A stretch of 64,000 nucleotides of DNA, from assembly GCF_014646015.1 (NCBI RefSeq), contig NZ_BMMQ01000005.1:208023-272022 (forward strand), read 5' to 3'. A model generated the notes under the pieces. It was not told the DNA's origin. It saw nothing but the letters and a program-made list of their open reading frames with translations, and searched no databases. Positions within the stretch are counted from its first letter, which is position 1. Every line of letters starts with the position of its first letter. This DNA comes from Microbacterium nanhaiense. Its GTDB lineage: Bacteria > Actinomycetota > Actinomycetes > Actinomycetales > Microbacteriaceae. Below, one piece after another: positions 25,202 to 34,711 of the stretch. A program made the position numbers and the translations under genes.

Positions 25202-26689
25202 TTGCCCGAAACCACAGGCACCGACGACGCCGTCGACCGGATCATCGCCCGAGACGAAGCACACAGCAACTCGCGCGTGTTCGGCACGGCGCAGGCATTG
25301 CAGGACACCTCTACCGTCTACGACGACGGCCAGCAGTGGGATCTCGAGGATCGCCACTCGCTGCGCCGCGTCGTGGGCCTCTCGACCGAGCTCGAAGACA
25401 TCACCGAGGTCGAGTACCGCCAGGTGCGCATGGAGAACGTCGTCCTCGTCGGCGTCTACCGCGCCGGCACGCTCGAGGACGCGGAGAACTCGCTGCAGGA
25501 GCTCGCGGCGCTCGCCGAGACAGCCGGATCCGTCGTGCTCGACGGCGTGCTGCAGCGGCGCCCGAACCCGGATCCCGCGACCTACATCGGTCGCGGAAAG
25601 GCGGAAGAACTCAAGCAGATCGTCGACTCCGTCGGCGCCGACACCGTCATCGCCGACACCGAGCTCGCGCCCAGCCAGCGGCGCGCGCTCGAGGACGTCA
25701 TCAAGGTCAAGGTCATCGACCGCACGGCCGTGATTCTCGACATCTTCGCGCAGCACGCGAAGACCCGCGAGGGCAAGGCGCAGGTCGAGCTCGCCCAGCT
25801 CGAGTACCTCCTCCCGCGTCTGCGCGGATGGGGTGACTCGATGAGCCGTCAGGCGGGCGGACAGGTCGGTGCCGCGGGCGCCGGTATGGGATCCCGCGGG
25901 CCGGGTGAGACCAAGATCGAGCTCGACCGCCGCCGCATCCGCGACCGGATGGCGATGCTCCGCCGTCAGATCCGCAGTTTCGCGCCCGCGCGGGACGCCA
26001 AGCGTGCCGAGCGCAGCCGCAACAAGATCCCGTCCGTCGCGATCGCCGGTTACACGAACGCGGGCAAGTCGAGTCTGCTCAACCGGCTCACGAACGCGGG
26101 CGTGCTCGTCGAGAACGCGCTCTTCGCGACCCTCGACTCGACGGTGCGGCGCACCGAGACGGCGGACGGACGCGTGTTCACGCTCGCGGACACCGTCGGC
26201 TTCGTGCGCAACCTGCCGCACCAGCTCGTGGAGGCGTTCCGCTCGACCCTCGAGGAGGTCGCCTCGGCCGACCTGATCGTGCACGTCGTCGACGGCAGTC
26301 ACCCCGACCCCGCCGGTCAGATCCAGACGGTGCGAGATGTGCTCGGCGAGGTCGAGGCGCGCGCGATTCCCGAGATCATCGTGTTCAACAAGATGGATCT
26401 CGTCTCCGACGACGACCGTCTCGTGCTCGCGGGGCTCGCGCCGAAGGCCGTCTTCGTCTCGAGCCGCACCGGCGAGGGCATCGCGGAACTGCGGCGAATC
26501 GTCGAGGACGCGCTGCCGGTGCCCGACGAGGAGATCACGGCGCTCGTGCCCTACAGCCGCGGCGACCTGATTTCTCAGATCCACGAGGAGGGGCAGTTCC
26601 TCGAGCAGCGTCACGAGGCGGGCGGCACCTTCGTGCACGCCCGCGTGCACGCGCGACTCGCGGCGGAACTGCGGTCCTACCCGGCCTGA
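25202..26689 (+). CDS. hflX: GTPase HflX
   Basis: HflX is a ribosome-associated GTPase that splits stalled 70S ribosomes. The 495 residues contain the N-terminal HflX domain with RNPDPATYIGRGKAEEL, the glycine-rich linker and G-domain motifs (G1 GYTNAGKSS near residue 283, G3 DTVGFVRNLPHQLVEAF, G4 NKMD). The start is a TTG at 25202 with GAAAGG 8 bp upstream. A TAAAAT -10-like box lies near 25168. It is divergent from the RsmC-like gene. Confidence 0.96.
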   Translation: MPETTGTDDAVDRIIARDEAHSNSRVFGTAQALQDTSTVYDDGQQWDLEDRHSLRRVVGLSTELEDITEVEYRQVRMENVVLVGVYRAGTLEDAENSLQELAALAETAGSVVLDGVLQRRPNPDPATYIGRGKAEELKQIVDSVGADTVIADTELAPSQRRALEDVIKVKVIDRTAVILDIFAQHAKTREGKAQVELAQLEYLLPRLRGWGDSMSRQAGGQVGAAGAGMGSRGPGETKIELDRRRIRDRMAMLRRQIRSFAPARDAKRAERSRNKIPSVAIAGYTNAGKSSLLNRLTNAGVLVENALFATLDSTVRRTETADGRVFTLADTVGFVRNLPHQLVEAFRSTLEEVASADLIVHVVDGSHPDPAGQIQTVRDVLGEVEARAIPEIIVFNKMDLVSDDDRLVLAGLAPKAVFVSSRTGEGIAELRRIVEDALPVPDEEITALVPYSRGDLISQIHEEGQFLEQRHEAGGTFVHARVHARLAAELRSYPA

Positions 26690-26724
26690 GCGGGGGAGTT
26701 CTCCGGCCGTTTCCCACGCTCGGC

Positions 26725-26730
26725 TAGAGT
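26725..26730 (+). promoter_or_regulatory. -10 box of the Pls-type synthetase gene
   Basis: TAGAGT ends 8 nt before the GTG at 26739, the spacing seen at other operon heads in this window. This favours a leaderless start at that GTG. Confidence 0.5.
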
Positions 26731-26738
26731 GTACGGCC

Positions 26739-29700
26739 GTGCGGCCGAGCGGGCCGCCTCCCCGGCACCTGAGGACTCAGCCCACGATGCAGCACACCTT
26801 CGACCGTTCGCACGCCGCACCCGAACCGCGTACCCTTCTCGACATCCTCCGCGCGTCGGCGCGTGCGCACCCGTCGGCGTCGGCGCTCGAGGACGAACGG
26901 GGAGCGCTGAGCTATGAGGAGCTGGTCGCGCTCGTCGAACAGACCGCCAGCCGTCTCACGGCGCTCGGTGTGCGGCGGGGCGACCGGGTGGGCGTGCGCA
27001 TGCCCTCCGGCGAGCGCGAGCTGTACCTCGCGATCCTCGGCGTCATGGCGGCCGGCGCGGCGTACGTGCCCGTTGACGCCGACGACCCGCAGGAGCGCGC
27101 CGACCTCGTGTTCGGCGAGGCGGGCGTGCGCGGTGTCATCCGCGACGGCGGGCTCTTCGTCCCGCACGGGGACGCCGTCGCGGGAGACCTGTTCGCCGAG
27201 GAGGCGCCGTCGGCCGTCGCCGACGAGCCCACGCCCTCCGACGACGCGTGGATCATCTTCACCTCGGGATCGACCGGCGTGCCGAAGGGCGTCGCCGTGG
27301 CGCACCGTTCGGCCGCGGCCTTCGTCGACGCGGAGGCTCGCATGTTCCTCCAGGACGCGCCGCTCGGGCCCGGCGACCGCGTGCTCGCCGGTCTGTCCGT
27401 CGCGTTCGACGCGTCCTGTGAAGAGATGTGGCTCGCATGGCGGCACTCCGCCTGCCTGGTGCCCGCCCCGCGCGCGCTCGTGCGCTCGGGCGAAGACCTC
27501 GGGCCCTGGCTCGTGGGCCACGGGATCACGGTCGTCTCGACGGTGCCGACGCTCGCGGCGCTCTGGCCCGAGGACGCAATCGAGAACCTGCGCCTGCTGA
27601 TCTTCGGCGGCGAGGCGCTGCCTCCGGAGCTGTCCAATCGCCTGATCGGCGCGGAGCGCGAGGTCTGGAACACCTACGGCCCGACGGAGGCGACGGTCGT
27701 CGCGTGCGCGGCGAAGATGGACGGCACCGCGCCGATCCGCATCGGCCTTCCCCTGGACGGGTGGGAGCTCGCGGTCGTCGATGCCGACGGCAACCGGGTC
27801 GCCGAGGGCGAGGTCGGAGAGCTGATCATCGGCGGCGTCGGCCTCGCCCGCTATCTCGACCCCGCGAAGGACGCCGAGAAGTACGCCCCGATGCCCTCGC
27901 TCGGGTGGTCTCGCGCCTACCGTTCCGGCGACCTCGTGCGCCTCGAAGAGGCAGGGCTCGTCTTTCAGGGCCGCGCCGACGACCAGGTGAAGATCGGCGG
28001 GCGCCGCATCGAACTGGGCGAGGTCGAGGCGGCGCTGCAGAACCTCTCGGCCGTGACGGCCGCCACGGTCGCGGTGCGGCACTCCGCCGGCGGCACGCCG
28101 ATGCTCGTCGGCTACGTCGTTCCCTCCGGCGACGCCTTCGACCGGGGCGCGGCCCGCGCGGAGCTCGCCGAGTCGCTCCCGGCCCCGCTGATCCCCGTAC
28201 TCGCCGTCATGGACGAGCTGCCGGTGCGCACCTCCGGCAAGGTCGACAAGGCCGCGCTGCCATGGCCACTCCCCGACACGGGCGAAGAGGCATCGACGCT
28301 GTCCGGCACAGCCGCCTGGCTCGCCGAGCAGTGGGCGGCCGTGTTGGGGATCCGTCCGCACGACGAAAAGGCCGACTTCTTCGAGCTCGGCGGCGGATCG
28401 CTCGCGGCCGCGCAGCTCGTGTCCCGGATCCGTGCCCGCGCCGCCGAGTTCACGATGGCCGACGTCTACGACCTCCCGAGGCTCGGGAAGATGGCGGAGG
28501 CGATCGGCGAGGAGGAGGGCGCGTCCGGCGAGATCAACTACCACTCGTCGAACCCCACCCCGCGGCGAATGCAGTGGGTGCAGACGATCCTCGGGGTTCC
28601 GCTGTTCATTCTCACCGGAGCCCGCTGGATGACGTGGCTCCTCACGGCGAGCTGGATCCTGCACCGCGTGCCGGGCTTCGAGCTGCTGCCGGCGGCGCCC
28701 GGATGGGTCGTCGTCGCGGGCCTGGTGCTCTTCGTCACCCCGTTCGGCCGGATGGGCATCTCGGCGCTCGCCGCGCGGATCCTGCTCGCCGGCGTGCGAC
28801 CGGGCGACTACCCGCGCGGCGGCGCCGTCCATCTGCGTCTCTGGCTGGCGGAGCAGATCGCGCACCAGGTCGACCCCGTCGGGCTCGTCGGCGCGCCCTG
28901 GGTGTCGTACTACGCCCGCGCGCTCGGCGCGACGATCGGCCGCGACGTGAACCTGCACACGCTCCCGCCCGTCACGGGCTTCCTCGACGTGCGCGACGGC
29001 GCGTCGATCGAGCCGGAGGTCGACCTGTCGGGCATCTGGATCGACGGCGACACGGTGCGCGTCGGCGGGATCCAGATCGGCGCCGGCGCGACCGTGGGGT
29101 CGCGGAGCACGCTCGCCCCCGGAGCGAAGATCGGTCGCGGCGCGGAGGTGGCGCCCGGATCGGCCGTGTTCGGCCGCGTGAAGGCCGGGCAGCGCTGGGC
29201 GGGTTCGCCGGCCGTGCGCGTGGGCGCGGCCGCCGAGGAGGCACCGCGCCCTCCCGCGCCCACGCGGTGGCTGTGGGCGTACGGGGCGTCGTCGGTTGTG
29301 CTCGGGCTGTTGCCGTTCATCGCCTTCGCCGCCGGCGGGCTCGTGCTTGCCGCGCGGATCCGCGGCGCGGATGGCCTCGTCGACGCGATCCCCGCGGCGC
29401 TCGCGTGGCTCGTGCCGGCGGTGCTCGTCACCGGCGCGGTGTTCGCGGCGCTCGTGGTCGCGCTCGTGCGGCTCCTCGCGATCGGGCTCGCGCCCGGCAC
29501 CTATCCGGTGCGCAGCCGCGTCGCGTGGCAGGCGTGGACGACCGAGCGGCTGCTCGACTCCTCGCGCACGCTACTGTTCCCGATCTACTCGAGCCTCTTC
29601 ACCGCGACGTGGCTGCGCCTCCTGGGTGCCCGCGTGGGGCGCGATGTGGAGGCCTCGACGGTGCTGCTGATCCCGTCGCTCACGCGGATCGACGACGGCG

Positions 29701-30680
29701 CATTCCTCGCCGACGACACGATGGTCGCCACGTACGAGCTGCGGGGCGGCTGGATGTACGTCGCGAAGGCGCGGATCGGCAAGCGCGCCTTCCTCGGCAA
29801 CTCGGGGCTTGCCGCGGCCGGCCACACCGTGCCGAAGAACTCGCTCGTCGCCGTGCTCTCGGTCGCGCCCGACAAGGCGAAGTCCGGATCCAGTTGGCTC
29901 GGCTCGCCCGCGGTGCGGTTGCGCCGGGTCGTGAACGAGGCGGATCTGGAACGCACCTACCGGCCACGACGCGGGCTGCGCGTTGCGCGCACGCTGTGGG
30001 AGCTGTGCCGCATCGTTCCCGTTCTTGTGACGTGCGCGCTCGGGATCGCGGTGATGGGGGTGCTGACCGCGATGATCGACGCGTGGGGTGTCCTCGCCGC
30101 TTGTCTCCTCTCGGGCGTCGTCATGATCGCGGCGGGCGCCGTGGCCGCCGCGATCGCGACCATCGCGAAATGGGCGTTCGTGGGCCGGATCCGCGCGGGC
30201 GAGCATCCGCTCTGGTCGAGCTTCGTGTGGCGCACGGAGGTCTCCGACGTCTTCACCGAGATGGTCGCGGCCCCCTGGTTCGCCAACGCGGCGGCCGGAA
30301 CCCCCGCCCTCGCGATGTGGCTGCGGTCGCTCGGCGCGAAGATCGGAAAGGGCGTCTGGACCGACAGCTACTGGTTGCCCGAACCGGATCTCGTCACGCT
30401 CGGCGACGGGGCGACGGTGAACCGCGGATGTGTGGTTCAGACGCATTTGTTCCATGATCGAGTGATGAGTATCGATACCGTGGTCCTCGAAAAGGGCGCG
30501 ACGCTCGGCCCGCACAGCGTCATCCTGCCGGCCGCCACGATCGGGGCGGACGCGACCGTGGGCCCCGCGTCGCTCGTCATGCGCGGCGAATCCGTGCCCG
30601 TCGGCAGCCGGTGGAGCGGAAACCCGATCGGTCCCTGGCGCGCCGTCAAGGTCCGCGCCTATCAGGAGGACGCCGAATGA
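26739..30680 (+). CDS. Pls/PosA-type membrane nonribosomal peptide synthetase (poly-amino-acid synthetase)
   Basis: The 1,313-residue protein has the layout of epsilon-poly-lysine synthetase. It has an adenylation domain (residues about 35-520; FTSGSTGVPKG, YGPTE at 313, Lys501 in GKVDK), a thiolation domain with Ser554 in GGGSLAA, then membrane segments alternating with three left-handed beta-helix/acyltransferase-like domains (about 740-830, 955-1065, 1195-1305). There is no condensation or thioesterase domain, so the C-terminal tandem domains would join free monomers iteratively. By-eye pocket residues D-A-E-T-I-G-T-V-V-K resemble lysine codes. The start is GTG 26739 (leaderless) or ATG 26787 with GAGGA. 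The stop overlaps the M1 peptidase start. Confidence 0.93.
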   Translation: MRPSGPPPRHLRTQPTMQHTFDRSHAAPEPRTLLDILRASARAHPSASALEDERGALSYEELVALVEQTASRLTALGVRRGDRVGVRMPSGERELYLAILGVMAAGAAYVPVDADDPQERADLVFGEAGVRGVIRDGGLFVPHGDAVAGDLFAEEAPSAVADEPTPSDDAWIIFTSGSTGVPKGVAVAHRSAAAFVDAEARMFLQDAPLGPGDRVLAGLSVAFDASCEEMWLAWRHSACLVPAPRALVRSGEDLGPWLVGHGITVVSTVPTLAALWPEDAIENLRLLIFGGEALPPELSNRLIGAEREVWNTYGPTEATVVACAAKMDGTAPIRIGLPLDGWELAVVDADGNRVAEGEVGELIIGGVGLARYLDPAKDAEKYAPMPSLGWSRAYRSGDLVRLEEAGLVFQGRADDQVKIGGRRIELGEVEAALQNLSAVTAATVAVRHSAGGTPMLVGYVVPSGDAFDRGAARAELAESLPAPLIPVLAVMDELPVRTSGKVDKAALPWPLPDTGEEASTLSGTAAWLAEQWAAVLGIRPHDEKADFFELGGGSLAAAQLVSRIRARAAEFTMADVYDLPRLGKMAEAIGEEEGASGEINYHSSNPTPRRMQWVQTILGVPLFILTGARWMTWLLTASWILHRVPGFELLPAAPGWVVVAGLVLFVTPFGRMGISALAARILLAGVRPGDYPRGGAVHLRLWLAEQIAHQVDPVGLVGAPWVSYYARALGATIGRDVNLHTLPPVTGFLDVRDGASIEPEVDLSGIWIDGDTVRVGGIQIGAGATVGSRSTLAPGAKIGRGAEVAPGSAVFGRVKAGQRWAGSPAVRVGAAAEEAPRPPAPTRWLWAYGASSVVLGLLPFIAFAAGGLVLAARIRGADGLVDAIPAALAWLVPAVLVTGAVFAALVVALVRLLAIGLAPGTYPVRSRVAWQAWTTERLLDSSRTLLFPIYSSLFTATWLRLLGARVGRDVEASTVLLIPSLTRIDDGAFLADDTMVATYELRGGWMYVAKARIGKRAFLGNSGLAAAGHTVPKNSLVAVLSVAPDKAKSGSSWLGSPAVRLRRVVNEADLERTYRPRRGLRVARTLWELCRIVPVLVTCALGIAVMGVLTAMIDAWGVLAACLLSGVVMIAAGAVAAAIATIAKWAFVGRIRAGEHPLWSSFVWRTEVSDVFTEMVAAPWFANAAAGTPALAMWLRSLGAKIGKGVWTDSYWLPEPDLVTLGDGATVNRGCVVQTHLFHDRVMSIDTVVLEKGATLGPHSVILPAATIGADATVGPASLVMRGESVPVGSRWSGNPIGPWRAVKVRAYQEDAE

Positions 30681-32035
30681 GGTCCCGCGCGCGCCGCTGG
30701 GGCGGGGACGACTACACGCCCGACACGGGAGACACGCGCTACCAGACCCGGCACGTCGAGCTCGACCTCGCCTACAAGGTCGCGAACAACCGGCTCTCCG
30801 GCCGCGCGGAGATCACGGGTGAGGCGCGCGAGGCGACGGCGTCGATCGCCTTCGACCTCACGCATCTGAAGGCGAGCAGCGTGAGGGTCGCCGGCGACAA
30901 GCGTGCGCGTTTCGAGCATCGTCACGGCCGGCTCGAGGTGATGTTCTCCCGCGAGCTCGCGCCGGGCGATGAGTTCGTCGTCACGATCGACTACGCGGGC
31001 TCACCCAAGCCGCGGCGCTCGCCGTGGGGGACGCTGGGGTGGGAAGAGCTCGAGGACGGCGCCACCGTGGCGTCGCAGCCCAACGGCGCCTCGACGTGGT
31101 TCCCCTGCAACGACCACCCGCGGGACAAGGCGAGCTACACGATCCGGATCCAGACGGAGACGCTTTACGACGTCGTCGCCGGTCGACGCACCGAGAACCG
31201 CCCGCGCGGGGGCACGCGGGCGTGGACGTTCCGGCTCGATCAGCCGACCGCCGCCTACCTGGTGCCGCTGCAGATCGGCCGCTACACGAGCGAGTCCGTG
31301 ACGCTCGATTCCGTGCCGGCGGAGCTGCACTATCCGCCGATGATCGCGTCTCGGGTGCGCCACGACTTCCGGAGGCTCTCCGAGATGATGGCTCTCTTCC
31401 AGTCGTCGTACGGCCCGTACCCGTTTGCCGACTACACCGTGGTGATCACCGCGGACGAGCTGGAGATTCCGCTCGAGGCGCAGGGGAGCGCGGTCTTCGG
31501 CGCGAACCTGGTTGACGGCAAGGGCACCTACGAGCGCCTCGTGGCTCACGAGCTGGCGCACCAGTGGTTCGGTAACGCCGTGGGCCTCGCCGCGTGGCGT
31601 GATATCTGGTTGAACGAGGGCCCGGCCTGCTACGCGGAGTGGATCTGGTCGGAGGCCTCGGGAGGCGATACGGCGCATGCGCTCGCATTGGCCCATTACG
31701 CGCGGCTCGCGGAGAAGGACCAGGATCTGGTGCTCGCGGATCCGGGGGCGGAGCGCATGTTCGACGACCGCGTCTACAAGCGCGGTGCGCTCGCGCTCCA
31801 CGCCCTCCGGCTGACGATCGGTGACGAGGCCTTCTTCGAGCTGCTGCGCGCATGGACGTCGCGGCACGGCAACGGCACCGCGACGACCGCCGACTTCGTC
31901 AGGTTGGCCGAGGAGGTGTCCGGACAGAACCTCGGCGAGTTCTTCGAGGCGTGGCTATCGCAGGAGCGGCTGCCGGAGCTGCCGGCCACGGACCTTCCCG
32001 ATACGCCGGCGTCCGACCTCGGGGTCGAGGTCTGA
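30677..32035 (+). CDS. M1 family zinc metallopeptidase, likely partner of the Pls-type synthetase
   Basis: The 452-residue gluzincin has the full zinc motif HELAH at residues 291-295 and the third ligand Glu314 in WLNEG, with the usual 18-residue spacing. The exopeptidase GAMEN motif is altered to PLEAQ, with the Glu kept. No signal peptide is seen. AGGAGGA lies in the end of the synthetase gene and the start overlaps its stop (ATGA), so the two are co-translated. Known poly-lysine producers carry an M1-type poly-lysine-degrading aminopeptidase (Pld). A polymer-trimming or self-protection role is inferred here. Confidence 0.93.
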   Translation: MRSRARRWGGDDYTPDTGDTRYQTRHVELDLAYKVANNRLSGRAEITGEAREATASIAFDLTHLKASSVRVAGDKRARFEHRHGRLEVMFSRELAPGDEFVVTIDYAGSPKPRRSPWGTLGWEELEDGATVASQPNGASTWFPCNDHPRDKASYTIRIQTETLYDVVAGRRTENRPRGGTRAWTFRLDQPTAAYLVPLQIGRYTSESVTLDSVPAELHYPPMIASRVRHDFRRLSEMMALFQSSYGPYPFADYTVVITADELEIPLEAQGSAVFGANLVDGKGTYERLVAHELAHQWFGNAVGLAAWRDIWLNEGPACYAEWIWSEASGGDTAHALALAHYARLAEKDQDLVLADPGAERMFDDRVYKRGALALHALRLTIGDEAFFELLRAWTSRHGNGTATTADFVRLAEEVSGQNLGEFFEAWLSQERLPELPATDLPDTPASDLGVEV

Positions 32036-32046
32036 GGCTGCGGCGG

Positions 32047-32664
32047 TCAGCCCGCGTCGATGAGCGCGAGCGTCGCCGTGAAGCCCTCGGGGGCACCGGC
32101 GTCGAGCAGCCGGAACGAGGCGTCTGAGCCCGGTAGTTGCGCGCGGTCGCCGGCGATACAGATCCGGTCCGGCGGCAGCCGCAGGCCGCGCCCGTCGGCC
32201 TTCGTCGCCGCCTCGATCGCGGTCCAGCGGCGCAGCGTCGGCGGATCCGCGGGGGAGAAGAGGGGCGCAAGCTCCTGCAGGACCGTATCCGGGTCGCCGC
32301 GCTCGAGATCGATGCCGAGCGCGGCGGTACAGTCGAGCGTCGCCCCTGCCGCCACGACGAACGGCTCGCTGTAGCTGAGACTCAGGACCACCGGGGCGTG
32401 GGTCGCGCGCACCGGTCCGTGGTCCGTGCGCCCGCAGCGGCCGCAGCGCGCCTCGACCGCGGGGTCTACGCCGGGAGCGAGCCGCAGCGTCAGCTCGCGG
32501 AGGAGACGGCGGCCCTCGACGAATCCGTCGGCGCGCGGCCCCGGCCCCCAGCGCCGCGCGCGTTCTCGCTCCGGGCCCGAGAGCCACGGCGTCTCGCCGA
32601 TCGTCGCGCGACGCCCGGGCGCGACGCGAGAATACGCGACGAGGGCGGGACCGATCTCGATCAT
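32047..32664 (-). CDS. 4'-phosphopantetheinyl transferase, Sfp type
   Basis: The 205-residue protein carries the PPTase signatures GIDLE (Asp119, Glu121) and W-x3-E-x3-K (Trp147, Glu151, Lys155), which bind magnesium and CoA. A CGRCGRTDHG segment at about 74-83 could bind zinc. It would load phosphopantetheine on Ser554 of the neighbouring synthetase, the only carrier protein in the window. It converges with the M1 gene (11 bp apart), and its start overlaps the S9 peptidase stop by 4 bp. Confidence 0.9.
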   Translation of the reverse strand: MIEIGPALVAYSRVAPGRRATIGETPWLSGPERERARRWGPGPRADGFVEGRRLLRELTLRLAPGVDPAVEARCGRCGRTDHGPVRATHAPVVLSLSYSEPFVVAAGATLDCTAALGIDLERGDPDTVLQELAPLFSPADPPTLRRWTAIEAATKADGRGLRLPPDRICIAGDRAQLPGSDASFRLLDAGAPEGFTATLALIDAG

Positions 32665-34649
32665 CGGGCGAGCTCGAGGCGCGGCACTCCCGGCGTCTCG
32701 AACCCCAGCACCTGGCCGAGGAACGACAACTCACTTTCGAAGGAGCGGACGATCGTGTCCGCCTGGCGGAACCCGTGGCTCTCTCCGTCGAACAGCAGGT
32801 AGGCGTGCGGAACTCCGTTCGCGGCGAGGGCGTCGCGAAGCGCCTCGGACTGCGAGGGCGGCACGACGGGATCGTCCGCGCCCTGCAGGATGAGGAGGGG
32901 CGTCTGCAGCCGTTCCGGGTGGGTGAGGGGCGATCGTTCGATGTAGTCCGGCTCTGCCTCGGGCAGCTCTCCGACGAGCGAGTCGAGGTACCGGGCCTCA
33001 AAATCGTGGGTCTCGGCGAGTAGCAGGCGAAGGTCCGCCACGCCGTATCGGCTGATGCCGGCGGCGAAGACATCCGTGTCGGCGAGCGCGCAGAGCACGG
33101 TCCAGCCGCCCGCCGACCCGCCCTTGATCGCGATGCGCCGAGGATCCGCGAGACCCTCCGCGATGAGCCCGTGCACGGCGGACGCGACGTCCTGCACATC
33201 CACGATTCCCCACCCGCCCGCGAGGCGTTCGCGGTAAGCACGGCCATAGCCGGAGGAACCGCCGTAGTTGACATCGAGAACGCCGATGCCGCGGCTGGTG
33301 AAGAACGCCGCGTTCTGCGAGAGGTCGCCCGTCGAATGCCCTGTCGGTCCCCCGTGGACGAGCACGAGAACGGGCGGAAGCTCGCCCTCGAGGCCGCGCA
33401 GCGCGCCGTTCTGGGGCGGGTAGTAGAAGGAATGAACCGGCCCGAGCGAGCCCGCGTAGGTCTTCGGCTCGGCGATCGAGTGCACGCCCTCCGACAGGTC
33501 GACCTCGCCCCCGCGGAGCGGGCGGAGCGAGCGTGCGGAGACGTCGAGCTCCCAGAGGCCACCCGGCACGGTCGCGCCCGCCCCGGTGAGCAGGGCGCGC
33601 CGTCCTCGCACGTCGTGCACCTGCACGTCGCCGGTCAGCGGTGTCTCGAGCTCCGCAACGGCGCCGGACACGGGATCGATGAGCATGAGCCGCGCGCGCC
33701 CGTTCGTGACGACGGCGATGATGTTCCCATCGTCGAGCGGGGCGTACCAGCGCGAGCCGAGGCTCCAGAGCGGACCGCCGCTGTCGGCGTCGACGGCGTG
33801 GATCGGCTCGGCGGCGGCGTGGGCGAGGCCGTCGTCGAAGCGGATCCGGTGGAGATTCCAGCGTGAGGTCCACGATCGGTCCGCGCGAGCGGCCGCGGAA
33901 GGCGGATCCTGCGCGAACAGGAGTTCGTCCTCGCTCAGCCACTCCGGCTGGAGCGCGGACACGTTCTGGCCGCGCGAGGCCCGCCGCCCGCCGGCGACGC
34001 GCGTCCACTCGGACACCACGCCGTCGGGGCCGAGCGCGCCCACGCGGAGCTCCGCGGCGTCCCAGGGCATGTCGGGGTGGTCCCACGCGATCCATGCGAT
34101 GCGGCCCCGGCAGGGCGACGGGTAGGCGAGAAAATCGCTGCCGGCGACGACGACCGTCACAGCCGCAGGATCCTCCGCACCGGATCCGTCGACGGGAATC
34201 CGGACGATCTCCCGCAGGGGCGTGCCGTGCTCCGCGAGGTGCGTCTCCCGCACCGCCCAGAGCGCGCCCTCCGCCCACACGAGGTCGCCGTGCGCGAGGC
34301 GCGGATCCTCCGGCGTCAGCGGCCGGGGCTCGGCGCCCGGTTCGCTGCGGTAAACGCGCTGATCGCGCTGCTCGACGAACGCGAACGCATCCCCGTCGAG
34401 AGCGACCCACGATCCGCCGCCGTATTCGTGCACCCGCGAGCGGGCGCTCCATGGTGCCGGGAGAACGGGTGTGTCCGACGCATCGCGCATGATCGCCGTG
34501 CGGCCGCGCTCGGCGGGGACCGACTCGGCCCACCACACCTCGCCGCCCACATACTGCGCGCGCCCGAGCCGGAGAGAACCGGTGGGCATGTCGGCGGGAC
34601 TGATCGGCGAGGGCCAGGAGCCGTAAGGGAGGCGGTCGTCGGTGCTCAT
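32661..34649 (-). CDS. S9 family prolyl oligopeptidase-like serine peptidase
   Basis: The 662-residue protein has an N-terminal beta-propeller region and a C-terminal alpha/beta-hydrolase domain. The triad residues are Ser512 in KGGSAGGW, an Asp in GADDPVV and a His in ESHGFR. The HGGPTGHS oxyanion region is present. No signal peptide is seen. The ATG at 34649 is preferred to a GTG 9 bp upstream. It is coupled to the PPTase gene (ATGA overlap), so peptidase and activator are co-expressed opposite the synthetase; a role in peptide or polymer turnover is possible but unproven. Confidence 0.92.
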   Translation of the reverse strand: MSTDDRLPYGSWPSPISPADMPTGSLRLGRAQYVGGEVWWAESVPAERGRTAIMRDASDTPVLPAPWSARSRVHEYGGGSWVALDGDAFAFVEQRDQRVYRSEPGAEPRPLTPEDPRLAHGDLVWAEGALWAVRETHLAEHGTPLREIVRIPVDGSGAEDPAAVTVVVAGSDFLAYPSPCRGRIAWIAWDHPDMPWDAAELRVGALGPDGVVSEWTRVAGGRRASRGQNVSALQPEWLSEDELLFAQDPPSAAARADRSWTSRWNLHRIRFDDGLAHAAAEPIHAVDADSGGPLWSLGSRWYAPLDDGNIIAVVTNGRARLMLIDPVSGAVAELETPLTGDVQVHDVRGRRALLTGAGATVPGGLWELDVSARSLRPLRGGEVDLSEGVHSIAEPKTYAGSLGPVHSFYYPPQNGALRGLEGELPPVLVLVHGGPTGHSTGDLSQNAAFFTSRGIGVLDVNYGGSSGYGRAYRERLAGGWGIVDVQDVASAVHGLIAEGLADPRRIAIKGGSAGGWTVLCALADTDVFAAGISRYGVADLRLLLAETHDFEARYLDSLVGELPEAEPDYIERSPLTHPERLQTPLLILQGADDPVVPPSQSEALRDALAANGVPHAYLLFDGESHGFRQADTIVRSFESELSFLGQVLGFETPGVPRLELAR

Positions 34650-34711
34650 GTCTCCCACGCTATGCCAGACCGCGGGCGCCCGTCACCCAGGGCGGGCTAC
34701 TCGATCGCGCG

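Noticed and set aside
24515..26650. Reading the RsmC-like methyltransferase as a 711-residue fusion
   Set aside because: The first 500 residues are antisense to hflX and of low complexity. The true protein begins at MADHYFSAQ (25126).
26724..28958. Minus-strand open frame of 744 codons opposite the synthetase gene
   Set aside because: It mirrors the adenylation domain coding strand and has no domain of its own.
22852..34649. Treating dapF, lysE and the Pls-like locus as one lysine-polymer gene cluster
   Set aside because: dapF, lysE/lysG and hflX are common neighbours in this family without a synthetase, and strands and terminators separate them. Proximity alone is not evidence.
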